Notes: generated by a model from the sequence alone, not told the origin. A stretch of DNA of 37,058 nt from Flavobacteriales bacterium (GCA_008016945.1 SSGN01000105.1:1-37058); one strand, 5' to 3'; numbered from the stretch's first letter, positions 24,964 through 32,912 are shown. A program made the numbers and translations.

Positions 24964-25380
24964 TCACCCCAGCACGTTCTTCCGGCTCACATCCACCACG
25001 AAACGACCGCGCAGGAACTTCCGGCCCAGCAAGACCTGGTACTTCATGTCGCTACGGTCGAAGAGGGTGGCTTGGGTGCGTACCACATGCCCGTTCAGCT
25101 TCACCTGGGTATTGATCAGGTAGCGGCGGCTCGTTTCCCCATTGCTGCTCTTCACCGATACGCGCTTGAAGCTTCGGAACACCTTCACCTTGCGCACGCC
25201 ACCCATCTGGAAGGTCACCACCAACTGGCGCACACCGTCCTTGGTGCGCAACGTCAAAGCTTGGTAGTGCAGGGCGCTGCGGTAGGCACCGGTATCGATC
25301 TTGGCCTCCACACGCGCCACACCGATGCCGGGCAGGGCGATATGCTCCAGCCGCCCGATCGTGATCAGCGCACGTGCCAT
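24964..25380 (-). CDS. RimB-like retropepsin-fold protein (COG4067, 'ATP-dependent zinc protease')
   Basis: A 138-residue protein. The aspartic-protease-like DTGA motif sits at Asp29-Ala32 (VEAKIDTGAYRSALH), with the matching C-terminal LLGRKFLRGRFVVDVSRKN. This is the family annotated as ATP-dependent zinc protease, although the fold is retropepsin-like. In Pseudomonas fluorescens, RimB is encoded beside rimK and modulates RimK activity and S6 modification. Here the pair is near (1.6 kb) but on opposite strands with the beta-helix gene between. The start at 25380 is preceded 5 nt upstream by a -7-like box. It is divergent from the DUF4920 gene. Function is inferred from family and context. 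Confidence 0.85.
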   Translation of the reverse strand: MARALITIGRLEHIALPGIGVARVEAKIDTGAYRSALHYQALTLRTKDGVRQLVVTFQMGGVRKVKVFRSFKRVSVKSSNGETSRRYLINTQVKLNGHVVRTQATLFDRSDMKYQVLLGRKFLRGRFVVDVSRKNVLG

Positions 25381-25385
25381 GAACG

Positions 25386-25393
25386 CAAAGTTG
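25386..25393 (-). promoter_or_regulatory. -7 box variant (CAACTTTG)
   Basis: One mismatch to TAnnTTTG on the reverse strand, ending 5 nt before the RimB-like ATG. Confidence 0.3.
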
Positions 25394-25480
25394 AACGACG
25401 AAGGGCGGATCACTGACCGGTCGGGGCGGGGCTTTCCAACAACGCGGGGTGGACCCGATGGCCGATCGCCGGAAAGGCAC

Positions 25481-25488
25481 GATCTTTG
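25481..25488 (+). promoter_or_regulatory. -7 box variant (GATCTTTG)
   Basis: One mismatch to TAnnTTTG, 21 nt before the DUF4920 ATG at 25510. Confidence 0.35.
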
Positions 25489-25509
25489 CCAAGCATAAGC
25501 ACCTACGTC

Positions 25510-25992
25510 ATGAACCGGATCATCACCTCGTTCGCCACGGTCGCCGTGGCCATTGTCCTCGGTATCGCACCCGCATCCGCCCAGGACCCCGCATCCCAAG
25601 TGAAGGGGTATGGCGAAGCCATCACCGCCGAAGGGGCCATCAGCACCGCGGAGCTGGCCAAGGCACTGGCGGAGAAGGAGGAGGTGGCCACCAAGGTGGA
25701 AGGGGAGATCATCACGAGCTGCGCCATGAAGGGCTGCTGGATGGACATGAAGATGGCCGATGGAAGCACGATGAAGGTGCGCTTCAAGGACTATGGGTTC
25801 TTCGTGCCCACCAAAGGGTTGGAGGGTAAGCGGGCGGTGATCCAAGGAGTGGCCACCCGGGAGGTGCTCGATGTGGCCACGCTGAAGCACTATGCCGAGG
25901 ATGCCGGGAAGAGCAAGGAAGAGATCGAGAAGATCACCGAACCGCAGAACAAGTTGATGTTCCTGGCCGACGGCGTGTTGATCACCTACTGA
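25510..25992 (+). CDS. Exported DUF4920 protein
   Basis: A 160-residue exported protein with a signal peptide (MNRIITSFATVAVAIVLGIA, then PASAQ). The DUF4920 core has Cys71 and Cys76 in SCAMKGCWMDM, followed by VRFKDYGFFVPTKGLEGK. The cysteine pair could bind a metal or form a disulfide; the family has no settled function. ATG 25510 gives a good signal peptide, whereas the frame also allows TTG 25486. The stop overlaps the PAP2 gene start by one base (TGATG), so these genes and the isoaspartyl peptidase form a coupled three-gene unit. Confidence 0.85.
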   Translation: MNRIITSFATVAVAIVLGIAPASAQDPASQVKGYGEAITAEGAISTAELAKALAEKEEVATKVEGEIITSCAMKGCWMDMKMADGSTMKVRFKDYGFFVPTKGLEGKRAVIQGVATREVLDVATLKHYAEDAGKSKEEIEKITEPQNKLMFLADGVLITY

Positions 25993-26747
25993 TGGTGCGT
26001 CCGTCGCAAGGGAACCGTACAAGGCCCGGAGTACTGCTCCGGGCCTTGTGCTTGTGTGCCATCGGGCTTGCGGTGCCCGCTCAGTCCCAGACCCATCACG
26101 ACCTGCGCCTCGGGCGAGAAGCGGCCTTCACCGGTGCTGGCCTGGTGCTCCACGGGGTCGGTCTGCTGAAGCACGAACAGAACCGGTCGCGGCCACTGCC
26201 CGCTATCGATCACGGCCGCCTGCCGTCCATCGATCGGGTGGCCACGCGGCAATGGAGCACCTCGGCCGATCGTGCCAGCGACCTGCTGTTCGGTGTGGCC
26301 ACGGTGGCGTCGCTCTCCGTGGCCATCGTCAATCAACAGGGCGAACAGCCACTGCTGCCGGTGGTCATCATCGCGGAAAGTGGAATGTTCGCCGCAGGCC
26401 TCACCCATACGGTGAAGGAGTTCGTTCGGCGGCCACGGCCATACCTGTACAACGCGGCGGTACCGGCGAGCGCCTACCATCCTGGTGATGATGCGCTCAG
26501 CTTCTGGAGCGGCCACACCGCGAACGTGGCGGCGATCACCTTCAGCACGGCCATGCTCGTTCAGCGGTCCGAGGCATCCCCCGGATCGAAGCGGGCCACG
26601 TGGATCGGTGCGGCCCTCACCCCGGCGGCCATGGGCTACCTCCGTGTGCGCGCCGGACGCCATTTCCCCACCGACGTGTTGACAGGATACCTGGTCGGTG
26701 CGGCGGTGGGTCTGGCGATACCCTACTTTCACCGCACTTCGAAATGA
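25992..26747 (+). CDS. PAP2-family phosphatase
   Basis: A 251-residue membrane or exported phosphatase. All three PAP2 motifs are visible: KEFVRRPRP (Lys142-Pro150), WSGH (Ser173-Gly174-His175, the catalytic-type histidine) and RxxxxxHxxxD (Arg218, His224, Asp228). An N-terminal hydrophobic segment (~14-32, ending in an AQSQT-like cleavage site) is a probable signal peptide. Members dephosphorylate lipid phosphates such as undecaprenyl pyrophosphate or phosphatidic acid. Starts and stops overlap with both neighbours (TGATG upstream, ATGA downstream at 26744-26747), so translation is coupled. The specific substrate is not inferable. Confidence 0.9.
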   Translation: MVRPSQGNRTRPGVLLRALCLCAIGLAVPAQSQTHHDLRLGREAAFTGAGLVLHGVGLLKHEQNRSRPLPAIDHGRLPSIDRVATRQWSTSADRASDLLFGVATVASLSVAIVNQQGEQPLLPVVIIAESGMFAAGLTHTVKEFVRRPRPYLYNAAVPASAYHPGDDALSFWSGHTANVAAITFSTAMLVQRSEASPGSKRATWIGAALTPAAMGYLRVRAGRHFPTDVLTGYLVGAAVGLAIPYFHRTSK

Positions 26748-27682
26748 GCATGAGCAACACGCGGGTCGCTTTGGCTGTACATGGTGGTGCAGGCACCATC
26801 GATAGGGAACAGATGACCGCTGAACGCGAGAAGGCCTACCGCGATGCCTTGGGGTGGGCGTTGCGCCGTGGCCATGCCGTGTTGGACCAGGGCGGTGCGG
26901 CCTTGGACGCCGTGGAAGCCGCCGTGCGTGCCTTGGAGGATACCCCGCTGTTCAATGCCGGCCGCGGATCGGTGTTCAACGCCGATGGCCAGCACGAGAT
27001 GGACGCCAGCCTCATGAGCGGCACCGATCTGCGGGCCGGTGCCGTGGCCGGCGTGCAGAACGTGAAGAACCCCATCACCCTTGCTCGGCGCGTGATGGAC
27101 CACAGCGACCATGTGCTGATCAGCGGCCTCGGCGCCTTCGAGTTCGCGCACAAGCAGAAGGTGGAACTGGAGGACGACCAGTACTTCTTCGACGACTTCC
27201 GCTTCCAGCAGTGGAAGGAGGTGGCGGGCACCGACCGCGTACAACTGGACCACAGCGACAAGGAGAAGAAGTTCGGTACCGTGGGTGCCGTGGCGCTGGA
27301 CCGCTCCGGCGCCCTCGCCGCCGCCACCAGCACCGGAGGCATGACCAACAAGCGCTGGCAGCGCATCGGCGATAGCCCCATCATCGGAGCGGGCACCTAC
27401 GCCAACAACGTCACCTGTGCGGTGAGCTGTACCGGCCATGGTGAGAGCTTCATCCGTGCCGTGGCCGCGCACGATGTGCATGCCCTCATGGCGTACAAGG
27501 GCCTCTCCCTGGAAGAGGCCGTGCGCGTGGTGGTGCATGAGAAACTACCGCCACTGGATGGTGATGGCGGCCTGATCGCCATCGATCGCGCGGGGAACAT
27601 CGTGCTCGACTTCAACTGCCCGGGCATGTACCGCGGCCATGTCGGCGACGATGGCGTTCTCCACACCGCGATCTTCCGGTAG
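26744..27682 (+). CDS. Plant-type isoaspartyl peptidase / L-asparaginase
   Basis: A 312-residue Ntn hydrolase made as one chain that self-cleaves before the catalytic Thr179 (KKFGTVGAVAL). Other landmarks are AVHGGAGTI at the N-terminus, FNAGRGSVFNADGQHEMDASLM and TSTGGMTNKRWQRIGDSPIIG. The enzyme removes beta-aspartyl dipeptides and asparagine. In cyanobacteria, relatives split the beta-Asp-Arg dipeptide released by cyanophycinase, and cyanophycinase and cyanophycin synthetase genes lie 6-8 kb downstream. That link is inference. The ATGA overlap fixes the start at 26744, although Met at 26750 is also possible. It converges with the AI-2E transporter gene. Confidence 0.92.
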   Translation: MSMSNTRVALAVHGGAGTIDREQMTAEREKAYRDALGWALRRGHAVLDQGGAALDAVEAAVRALEDTPLFNAGRGSVFNADGQHEMDASLMSGTDLRAGAVAGVQNVKNPITLARRVMDHSDHVLISGLGAFEFAHKQKVELEDDQYFFDDFRFQQWKEVAGTDRVQLDHSDKEKKFGTVGAVALDRSGALAAATSTGGMTNKRWQRIGDSPIIGAGTYANNVTCAVSCTGHGESFIRAVAAHDVHALMAYKGLSLEEAVRVVVHEKLPPLDGDGGLIAIDRAGNIVLDFNCPGMYRGHVGDDGVLHTAIFR

Positions 27683-27722
27683 GAGGGCGGTCAGGAAGGG
27701 ATGGGTCACGTGCCCACGTGCC

Positions 27723-28841
27723 TCAAGCCTTCTTGGCGTTGGCAGCGTTCGGCTTGCGCGGGTTGATGAAGGGGAGGTGGATCTGCTGCTCGTCGGGGTA
27801 GTCCACATCCTCGCCGAGGATATAGCCGTACGGCTTTAGCGAAGGGATCGAGTCGCACACGATCTTGATCATGCCGGTGATGGGTATGGCCAGCACCATG
27901 CCCACCACGCCCCACAGCAGTCCGAAGCCGATCAATGCCGCGATGCTGGCGAGCGGATTCACGCTCACGCTGCTGCCCACGATCTTGGGGGTGATGAAGT
28001 TGTTCTCCAGGAACTGGGTCACCAGGCATACCCCCAAGGCACCCACGGCGTACATCATCGAATCCTTGGTGACCAGTGCGATCAGGATGGGGAGCAGGCT
28101 ACCGATGAGCACACCCACGTACGGGATCACGTTGAGGAAGCCGATCGTGAAGCCCAGGAGAACGGCATACTTCAGGCCGAGCACGAGGAAGCCCAGGCTG
28201 CTGAGGGCCCCGAGGATGAGGATCACCAGGAGCACGCCGCGGAGGTATTTGCGCGACAGCTTCGACACATTGATCATGATGTCGAGCACCATGCCCTCGC
28301 TGGTGCGCCCGAGCTGGGTGAAGAAGGTGCGGAACTTGTCCTTCAGCAGCAGCAGCAGGAATACGATGATCGGGATCGGGACGATGGCGGAGAGCACCGC
28401 GCCCGTGCCGGAGAACAGTTTCACCAGGATGCTCCCCCCCGAGCTGGCCAGGTCGGCCACGCGAGCGTTGAACCATTGGAGCTGATCGCGCTGGCTGATG
28501 TGGGCCTGTTCCTCGATCAGCTGTTGCAGCGCCTGCCCCTTCTCGGCGAAGGTGGCCTGCAGGGCGGGCAGGTCGTTGCCGAAGCGGGTGAGCTGCCACC
28601 CGGCGAGGAAGAAGGTGCCCAGCACCACGAAGAGCATCACCACCGTGGCGAAGAGCGCACCGGCCCAGCGGGGAAGTCCCACGGATTCGACCTTGCGCGC
28701 CAGGGGGAGCAGCAGGAAGGCGAGCAGTCCGCTCATCACGAACAACAGGATCAGGTCCTTGCCGTGGTATAGCACGATCACCGAAAGCACGATCGCCGCG
28801 AGCGTGAGCACGTAGCGTTTCAATCCCTCGTTATCGCTCAT
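27723..28841 (-). CDS. AI-2E-family transporter (TqsA/PerM-like)
   Basis: A 372-residue membrane protein with about eight hydrophobic segments. The family hallmarks are present: the first pair of segments near 14-50, PIIVFLLLLLKDKFRTFF (~166-183), the GLKYAVLLGFTIGFLNVIPYVG loop (~222-243) and the C-terminal GLLWGVVGMVLAIPITGMIK. Relatives have been linked to autoinducer-2 export and to sodium/proton exchange, but most members have no defined substrate. The start overlaps the preceding gene's stop by four bases (28838-28841), which makes it the last gene of a coupled YtxH / holin-like / small protein / transporter unit. Confidence 0.9.
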   Translation of the reverse strand: MSDNEGLKRYVLTLAAIVLSVIVLYHGKDLILLFVMSGLLAFLLLPLARKVESVGLPRWAGALFATVVMLFVVLGTFFLAGWQLTRFGNDLPALQATFAEKGQALQQLIEEQAHISQRDQLQWFNARVADLASSGGSILVKLFSGTGAVLSAIVPIPIIVFLLLLLKDKFRTFFTQLGRTSEGMVLDIMINVSKLSRKYLRGVLLVILILGALSSLGFLVLGLKYAVLLGFTIGFLNVIPYVGVLIGSLLPILIALVTKDSMMYAVGALGVCLVTQFLENNFITPKIVGSSVSVNPLASIAALIGFGLLWGVVGMVLAIPITGMIKIVCDSIPSLKPYGYILGEDVDYPDEQQIHLPFINPRKPNAANAKKA

Positions 28842-29284
28842 TCCGTGCGGTGTTCTTGATGGGCCTTACGGCGTTCGTTCAGGTATTGCTTCACGCGCGC
28901 CCAGCTCACGCCGAGCTCCTGGCGCAACCGGTCGCGACCGGCCGTGCCTTGCGCCACCCGATCGGCCATGGCCGGCAGCACGATACCGGCCAGTGCGATG
29001 AGCATACGACCCATCGGGGTCTGTGCTTTGGCACCCAGGAAGGCGCCCATGGCCGAGCTTGCCGCACCGGAGGAGCCACCGAGCATATTGCCGACGTGTT
29101 TCAGGGGTTTCCAGGCGCGCAACAGGTCGCCGAAGGCATCGCCGATCAGTCCTCGGCGGAACGCCGGGTCGCCGACCAGCTCGAGTTGGCCGCGCAAGGC
29201 GTGTAGCGAACGGTCGCGTTCGGCGCGCAGCGCCAGCTTGTGCGTACGGACCTCGTCCAGGTCCCGGAACCGATCAGGCTTCAT
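28838..29284 (-). CDS. Hypothetical protein of the YtxH cluster
   Basis: A 148-residue protein I do not recognise. Residues 1-50 are charged and helical. Gly/Ala/Ser-rich text (~66-85) precedes one hydrophobic helix (~90-110, RMLIALAGIVLPAMAD). The C-terminal 35 residues are basic (LNERRKAHQEHRTE). Its first 11 bases overlap the end of the holin-like gene, and its stop overlaps the AI-2E gene start, so it is an integral member of that operon. It may be a membrane-peripheral accessory factor; no function is proposed. Confidence 0.75.
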   Translation of the reverse strand: MKPDRFRDLDEVRTHKLALRAERDRSLHALRGQLELVGDPAFRRGLIGDAFGDLLRAWKPLKHVGNMLGGSSGAASSAMGAFLGAKAQTPMGRMLIALAGIVLPAMADRVAQGTAGRDRLRQELGVSWARVKQYLNERRKAHQEHRTE

Positions 29285-29675
29285 CGTGCATGGCATTGAT
29301 CACGGCCAGCGTCACCTTATCGCGGAGCACCGACCGCCAGATCAGGAAGAAAGCGGCCCCGGCCACCAGGAAGATGCCTCCCGCCAGCAGGAATCCCAGG
29401 GCATTGTCGTTCAGCGAACGCCCCAACCACAGGGCCAGGGCCACGAACCAGAGCATGAGCACGGTGACCCCGACGATCGCGACCACGGCACCGAGCATCA
29501 CCATGGCGGCGAGTTTCCCGATATGCTCGCTCACCTCCAATTTGGTCACCGCCTTCTGGGCTTCGATCCATGCCTTGGCATCATCGCTCACCGCCTGCAT
29601 GTACACGCCGATGTCGGGGGCATCCTGCCCGGGCCGGATGTAACGTTCGAAAGGGGGGCGTGGTCCGGTGTCCAT
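29274..29675 (-). CDS. Phage-holin-family-like membrane protein (holin superfamily III)
   Basis: A 133-residue protein with two adjacent hydrophobic helices (~55-80 and ~88-112) after an acidic helical N-terminus (VSEHIGKLAAMVMLGAVVAI). This is the layout of the 'phage holin family' / DUF1469 proteins, which despite the name are common non-phage genes in Bacteroidota and often lie next to YtxH genes. No other phage gene is nearby, so lysis is unlikely. The gap from the YtxH stop is 2 nt. Confidence 0.8.
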   Translation of the reverse strand: MDTGPRPPFERYIRPGQDAPDIGVYMQAVSDDAKAWIEAQKAVTKLEVSEHIGKLAAMVMLGAVVAIVGVTVLMLWFVALALWLGRSLNDNALGFLLAGGIFLVAGAAFFLIWRSVLRDKVTLAVINAMHDEA

Positions 29676-29677
29676 GA

Positions 29678-30049
29678 TCAGTTGGAGGGGGGGCGCACGT
29701 CACCGCTGGTGCCTGGGGTCGCGTTCTCCACGTCCTGCCCGTGTTGCGGGGAACCTTCCGCCATCCGGGCCCGGAGGTCCTTTCCTTCCTCGAAGAGGAA
29801 ACGCACGAAGTCCGTGACCTCATCCTTGGTCATGGTGGCCGTTCCCATGGCCTTGCCCTTGGCCTTGGCCCATTCATCCTGGGCGCGTTCGATCAGGGCA
29901 TCGAGGTCGCTCTTGGCATCGTCCACCTTGGTGCGGATGCGTTCGCGTGTCTCCTTGCCGGACCGGGGGGCGAACAGCACGCCCAACGCCGCTCCCACGG
30001 CGGCACCAGCGATGAATCCGAAAAGTCCGTTGTTGCGTTCGTCGCTCAT
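29678..30049 (-). CDS. YtxH-domain protein
   Basis: A 123-residue protein. One Gly/Ala-rich hydrophobic helix (GFIAGAAVGAALGVLFAPRS, residues ~10-29) is followed by GKETRERIRTKVDDAKSDLD, an amphipathic helix typical of YtxH / general-stress proteins. The tail is acidic and low complexity. It leads a four-gene reverse-strand cluster with the holin-like, small and AI-2E genes. The frame extends upstream to 30106, but YtxH proteins start just before the membrane helix, so ATG 30049 is chosen. A general stress role is inferred from family only. Confidence 0.85.
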   Translation of the reverse strand: MSDERNNGLFGFIAGAAVGAALGVLFAPRSGKETRERIRTKVDDAKSDLDALIERAQDEWAKAKGKAMGTATMTKDEVTDFVRFLFEEGKDLRARMAEGSPQHGQDVENATPGTSGDVRPPSN

Positions 30050-30149
30050 GGGTTCGGGGTGGGTGGGGAGGATCGCGGCACGTGCCTTGGCAACCAAGAT
30101 ACGCATCGCCGCCCAGCGGGTATTGATGCCCGAAGGCCCAGTGCGCGGG

Positions 30150-30437
30150 TCAACGCAGCCACTTGCGCTCCATCACGAAGGTGCCGAACGGCAGGATCGA
30201 GGCCAGGCCGAGGCCCACGATGCGGTCCAATTCCCATCGGAGCTTGGTGAACAAGGGGATCGCGGTGACCCAGTATCCGATGAACAGGACGCCATGCGCC
30301 CAGCCCACCACCTTCACTCCCCACGGCCATTCGGCCAGGTATTTCAGGGGCATGGCGATGAACAGGAGGATGAGGTAGCTCCAGCCCTCGGCGATGGCCC
30401 AGCGGCGGAAGCGGGTGATGATGACGTTCTGATCCAT
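30150..30437 (-). CDS. DUF3817 membrane protein
   Basis: A 95-residue protein with three hydrophobic segments and the DUF3817 text EGWSYLILLFIAMPLKYLA, then WAHGVLFIGYW and LPFGTFVMERKW. Such proteins are small integral membrane proteins of unknown role; some are fused or related to YdzA-like sequences. A -7 box variant ends 6 nt before the ATG, so the gene has its own nearly leaderless transcript and is probably not part of the YtxH unit 100 bp downstream. Confidence 0.85.
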   Translation of the reverse strand: MDQNVIITRFRRWAIAEGWSYLILLFIAMPLKYLAEWPWGVKVVGWAHGVLFIGYWVTAIPLFTKLRWELDRIVGLGLASILPFGTFVMERKWLR

Positions 30438-30443
30438 GGGGTG

Positions 30444-30451
30444 CGAAGGTA
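30444..30451 (-). promoter_or_regulatory. -7 box variant (TACCTTCG)
   Basis: One mismatch to TAnnTTTG on the reverse strand, ending 6 nt before the DUF3817 ATG. Confidence 0.4.
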
Positions 30452-30609
30452 CCGGGTGGGCTGCTTGAGGATCCAAGTCCGATCCATGTTGGACTGGAAT
30501 GCTGCCTTTCGGCAGGTCATCATATGCGGCACTTCAATCCGGTTCTTGTGGCAGGACTGAGTTCAAGCGCAGCTACTGAGACGGCATGAAAGAACCGGTC
30601 GATCCAATG

Positions 30610-30642
30610 GTGAAAAGGTGAAAAGCGTGAGAAGGTGAAATG
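30610..30642. repeat. Four 8-bp tandem units (GTGAAAAG-like)
   Basis: Units at 30610-30617 and 30618-30625 are identical GTGAAAAG. After a single C, GTGAGAAG (30627-30634) and GTGAAATG (30635-30642) each differ at one base. A partly complementary CCTTTCACGC follows at 30651-30660. Confidence 0.75.
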
Positions 30643-30828
30643 CCTCGCACCCTTTCACGCTATTACCCCAGTGGTCCAGATCGCAGAGCTCGGCCGGATC
30701 TTCATCACCGGCTCAGTATTACCATTTCGTCATTCAACAGCGGCCTTTGCTGCGCGCCTATCTTTTCACTGGCCGGTACGAGGGACCTGTTGCAACGCCG
30801 AAGGCGTGGACCGTAGGGAGCGAAGCTA

Positions 30829-30860
30829 CCGAGGGCCGACCTACGGAATAGGTCTCTCGG
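30829..30860. other. Bulged stem-loop
   Basis: CCGAG (30829-30833) pairs with CTCGG (30856-30860) and GACCT (30838-30842) with AGGTC (30850-30854), around a 7-nt loop. Internal loops are GGCC and T. It is one of the strongest dyads in the gene-free region. Confidence 0.5.
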
Positions 30861-31023
30861 AGAAGGCAGAGGAAGAAGTGCAAGCGGATCGGTTGGTACG
30901 GGGTCCCCCAAGGTTGTACGGTCAAGCTTCGTACGCCCTTTCCGCGTTCCTCCATGTCCATTGTGCCTCGGTGTTGTCACGAAATTGAGGTCCAAGGGCC
31001 GACCGGCGCCGATCCATCGTTCT

Positions 31024-31054
31024 GCCCACCGGCTGAAATGTATCCGGTGTGGGC
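31024..31054. other. Stem-loop
   Basis: GCCCACCGG (31024-31032) pairs with CCGGTG-T-GGGC (31044-31054) with one bulged T and an 11-nt loop. Confidence 0.5.
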
Positions 31055-31174
31055 GTCGCTCACTGCGGTGGACCATCGATCACCCCTATGATCGTGTGTG
31101 AGGGGCGTGATCATAACGTGTGGTCGGTGCTGGTCCACAAGGGTCCACGGCTTGCAAGTGTCAAGCCCGGTGGA

Positions 31175-32887
31175 TCATCGCGCTACCGAACGGGCCCGCC
31201 GCCGGGCACGTCGCACGTCGCGCTCTTTCTTCAAGATGGAGAACAAACGTTGGGTGGCTCCGGGCTTCAGGTCGCGTTTGATGCCGGTGCGGGTGAAGTG
31301 CCAGATGTAGGTGAACAGGGAACGGTTCGCGTCGCGGTCCACGGAAACGGATCGGCGTTGGTGGTCGGAGAGTCCTCCACCCAATGGTTCGGCCAGTACG
31401 AATTCCATGACCGATCCGAGCATGTTGCGCCGTTGCTCCGGCGAGGCGTTGGAGGCCACCGTGGTGACCACATCGGCGTACTTCATCTCCATGGTGCCGC
31501 GCGCTTTCTCGGCATCGCCATGCATCTCCAGCACCAGGTGCTCCACCTGGCCTTGGGTGATGGACAACCGGAGCAGGTTGGTGGTGAGGCTGTCCAGGCT
31601 GCTCAACGGGAGTTCGTTCAGGGTGGCGAAGAAGGAGAAATCCGCGCTACCGTCGAGCCGTGCTTCGTATCGGGCATCGCGCCTGGTGGTATCCATGAAT
31701 TGGCAGTGCAGGTTCGCGCGCAGCATGGGCGGCTCGCTGCCGACACGGGGCGCGTTGGTGATCCCCGCGCATCGGGCTTGGATGCCCCCCAACCGTAAGG
31801 CTCCCCAGAGGCCGGTCTGGTCGCTCCGTTCGCGGTACAGCACGGCACCATCGAACACCAGGAGCGAGTCCACCTGGATGGGGAAGGGGAGGTCCAGCAG
31901 GGCGGCGGGGGGCAGCATCACGTCGCGCTCGGGCCCCACGGGTCGGTCCTTGTCCAGCTCGGCACGCAGGGTGGGGTGGTACAGGGTCACGGTCGAGGCC
32001 TTCATGCTTCGATGGCCGATCAAACGGGCCACATCCAGGTCAGCGAGCACGATGCTGTCGATCGCAACTGTGTTCCGGGTGGTGCGGTAGGGTGGAGCGA
32101 GGGCATCGATGCGTTCCAGGGCGATATGCCGTATCGTGCCGAGGCGCCGGTGATCGCTCAGGTGCGATTCGCCGAAGCGCAGCCGATACCCTCCGGGAAT
32201 GTTGGTGGTGAGGCTGTCCAACCGGACATCCACGGCGGCTACGGAAAGGTCGGCGCGCGCATGGTCGCCGGGGCGTAGTACGCGGAGTCGGCGTACATGG
32301 AGGTCGAGTCCGGTGGTGTACAGCACGGGAAGGTGCCCGCTCAGGTCGTGCATGCGGGCACGGGCACCGCGCACCACCACGTCGCCCACATCGAACAGGT
32401 CGAGCGGGTGGTGTCCTGGCCCGTCCAGTCGTTCCAACGGGGCTTCCAGGTCCACCCGGTGGTCGCCGATCGTGTATTCGAAGGCGGGGGTATCCACCTC
32501 CACGGATCGCAGGTGGATCTCGCGCAGCAGCACCGCGCGCCACAACGAAGCGCCGCGCAAGGCGATGGTGTGGGCATGGGCGGAGAAGAGATACGCGTAC
32601 ACCCCGGCGCTCACGCTGTCGTTCAAGGCGGGATCGTAGGTCAGCCGTATGCCACGGATCAGGATATCGCCGCTCCGCACGTCGGTGCGCAGGCTGTCCA
32701 TGGTGAAGTGGTAGCCGTCCACCGTGGCCTTGCGCACGGCGGTTTCGATCCGTTCGCGCACCGTGCGATCCAGCCAGGCGCCACCATGGCGATGCGCCCA
32801 GTACCACGCCCCGGCGATCAGCAAGAGTGCCAGGCAGACAAGTATCCGCAGGTGCCTTCGTGGTGGGGTTGAACGGGGGCGCTGCAT
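31175..32887 (-). CDS. Single-anchor AsmA/DUF748-like periplasmic protein
   Basis: A 570-residue protein with one N-terminal membrane helix (LRILVCLALLLIAGAWYWA, ~14-32) and a long predicted beta-rich periplasmic region. Repeated phrases such as DILIRGIRLTYDPAL, VEVDTPAFEYTIGDH and IDSIVLADLDVARL have the AsmA/DUF748 look (layers of 'which property does this stratum define' strands). The tail is very basic (ERDVRRARRRARSVAR). It follows the DUF4259 gene by 25 nt and may share its transcript. The ATG at 32887 is chosen over a TTG at 32899. A TACCTTTC box (32908-32901) is possible. A role in envelope lipid transport is inferred from family resemblance only. Confidence 0.65.
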   Translation of the reverse strand: MQRPRSTPPRRHLRILVCLALLLIAGAWYWAHRHGGAWLDRTVRERIETAVRKATVDGYHFTMDSLRTDVRSGDILIRGIRLTYDPALNDSVSAGVYAYLFSAHAHTIALRGASLWRAVLLREIHLRSVEVDTPAFEYTIGDHRVDLEAPLERLDGPGHHPLDLFDVGDVVVRGARARMHDLSGHLPVLYTTGLDLHVRRLRVLRPGDHARADLSVAAVDVRLDSLTTNIPGGYRLRFGESHLSDHRRLGTIRHIALERIDALAPPYRTTRNTVAIDSIVLADLDVARLIGHRSMKASTVTLYHPTLRAELDKDRPVGPERDVMLPPAALLDLPFPIQVDSLLVFDGAVLYRERSDQTGLWGALRLGGIQARCAGITNAPRVGSEPPMLRANLHCQFMDTTRRDARYEARLDGSADFSFFATLNELPLSSLDSLTTNLLRLSITQGQVEHLVLEMHGDAEKARGTMEMKYADVVTTVASNASPEQRRNMLGSVMEFVLAEPLGGGLSDHQRRSVSVDRDANRSLFTYIWHFTRTGIKRDLKPGATQRLFSILKKERDVRRARRRARSVAR

Positions 32888-32912
32888 GGTGCCGTTCAAC
32901 GAAAGGTAGGGG

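Larger units (their letters stand above)
30438..31174. other. Gene-free region with tandem repeats and several hairpins
   Basis: I see no convincing gene here; the short frames lack family similarity and start context. The region holds four tandem GTGAAAAG-type units (30610-30642), then five dyads: 30795-30807, 30829-30860, 30916-30934, 31024-31054 and 31078-31112. The DUF3817 promoter lies at its left edge. It may be a remnant or a structured non-coding element. Confidence 0.5.

Noticed and set aside
27707..27720. Two CACGTG sites between convergent genes
   Set aside because: Short palindromes are expected by chance in GC-rich DNA and sit between two 3' ends; no further support.
29274..29675. 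Possible prophage remnant because of a holin-like gene
   Set aside because: Proteins of this holin superfamily are ordinary chromosomal genes in Bacteroidota, and no other phage gene is near.
30610..30642. CRISPR-like array
   Set aside because: The units are only 8 bp, contiguous and without spacers; no cas genes in the window.
30635..31076. Small frames on both strands in the gene-free region
   Set aside because: No family similarity I can recognise, no promoter or start context, and the sequence is dominated by dyads and short repeats.
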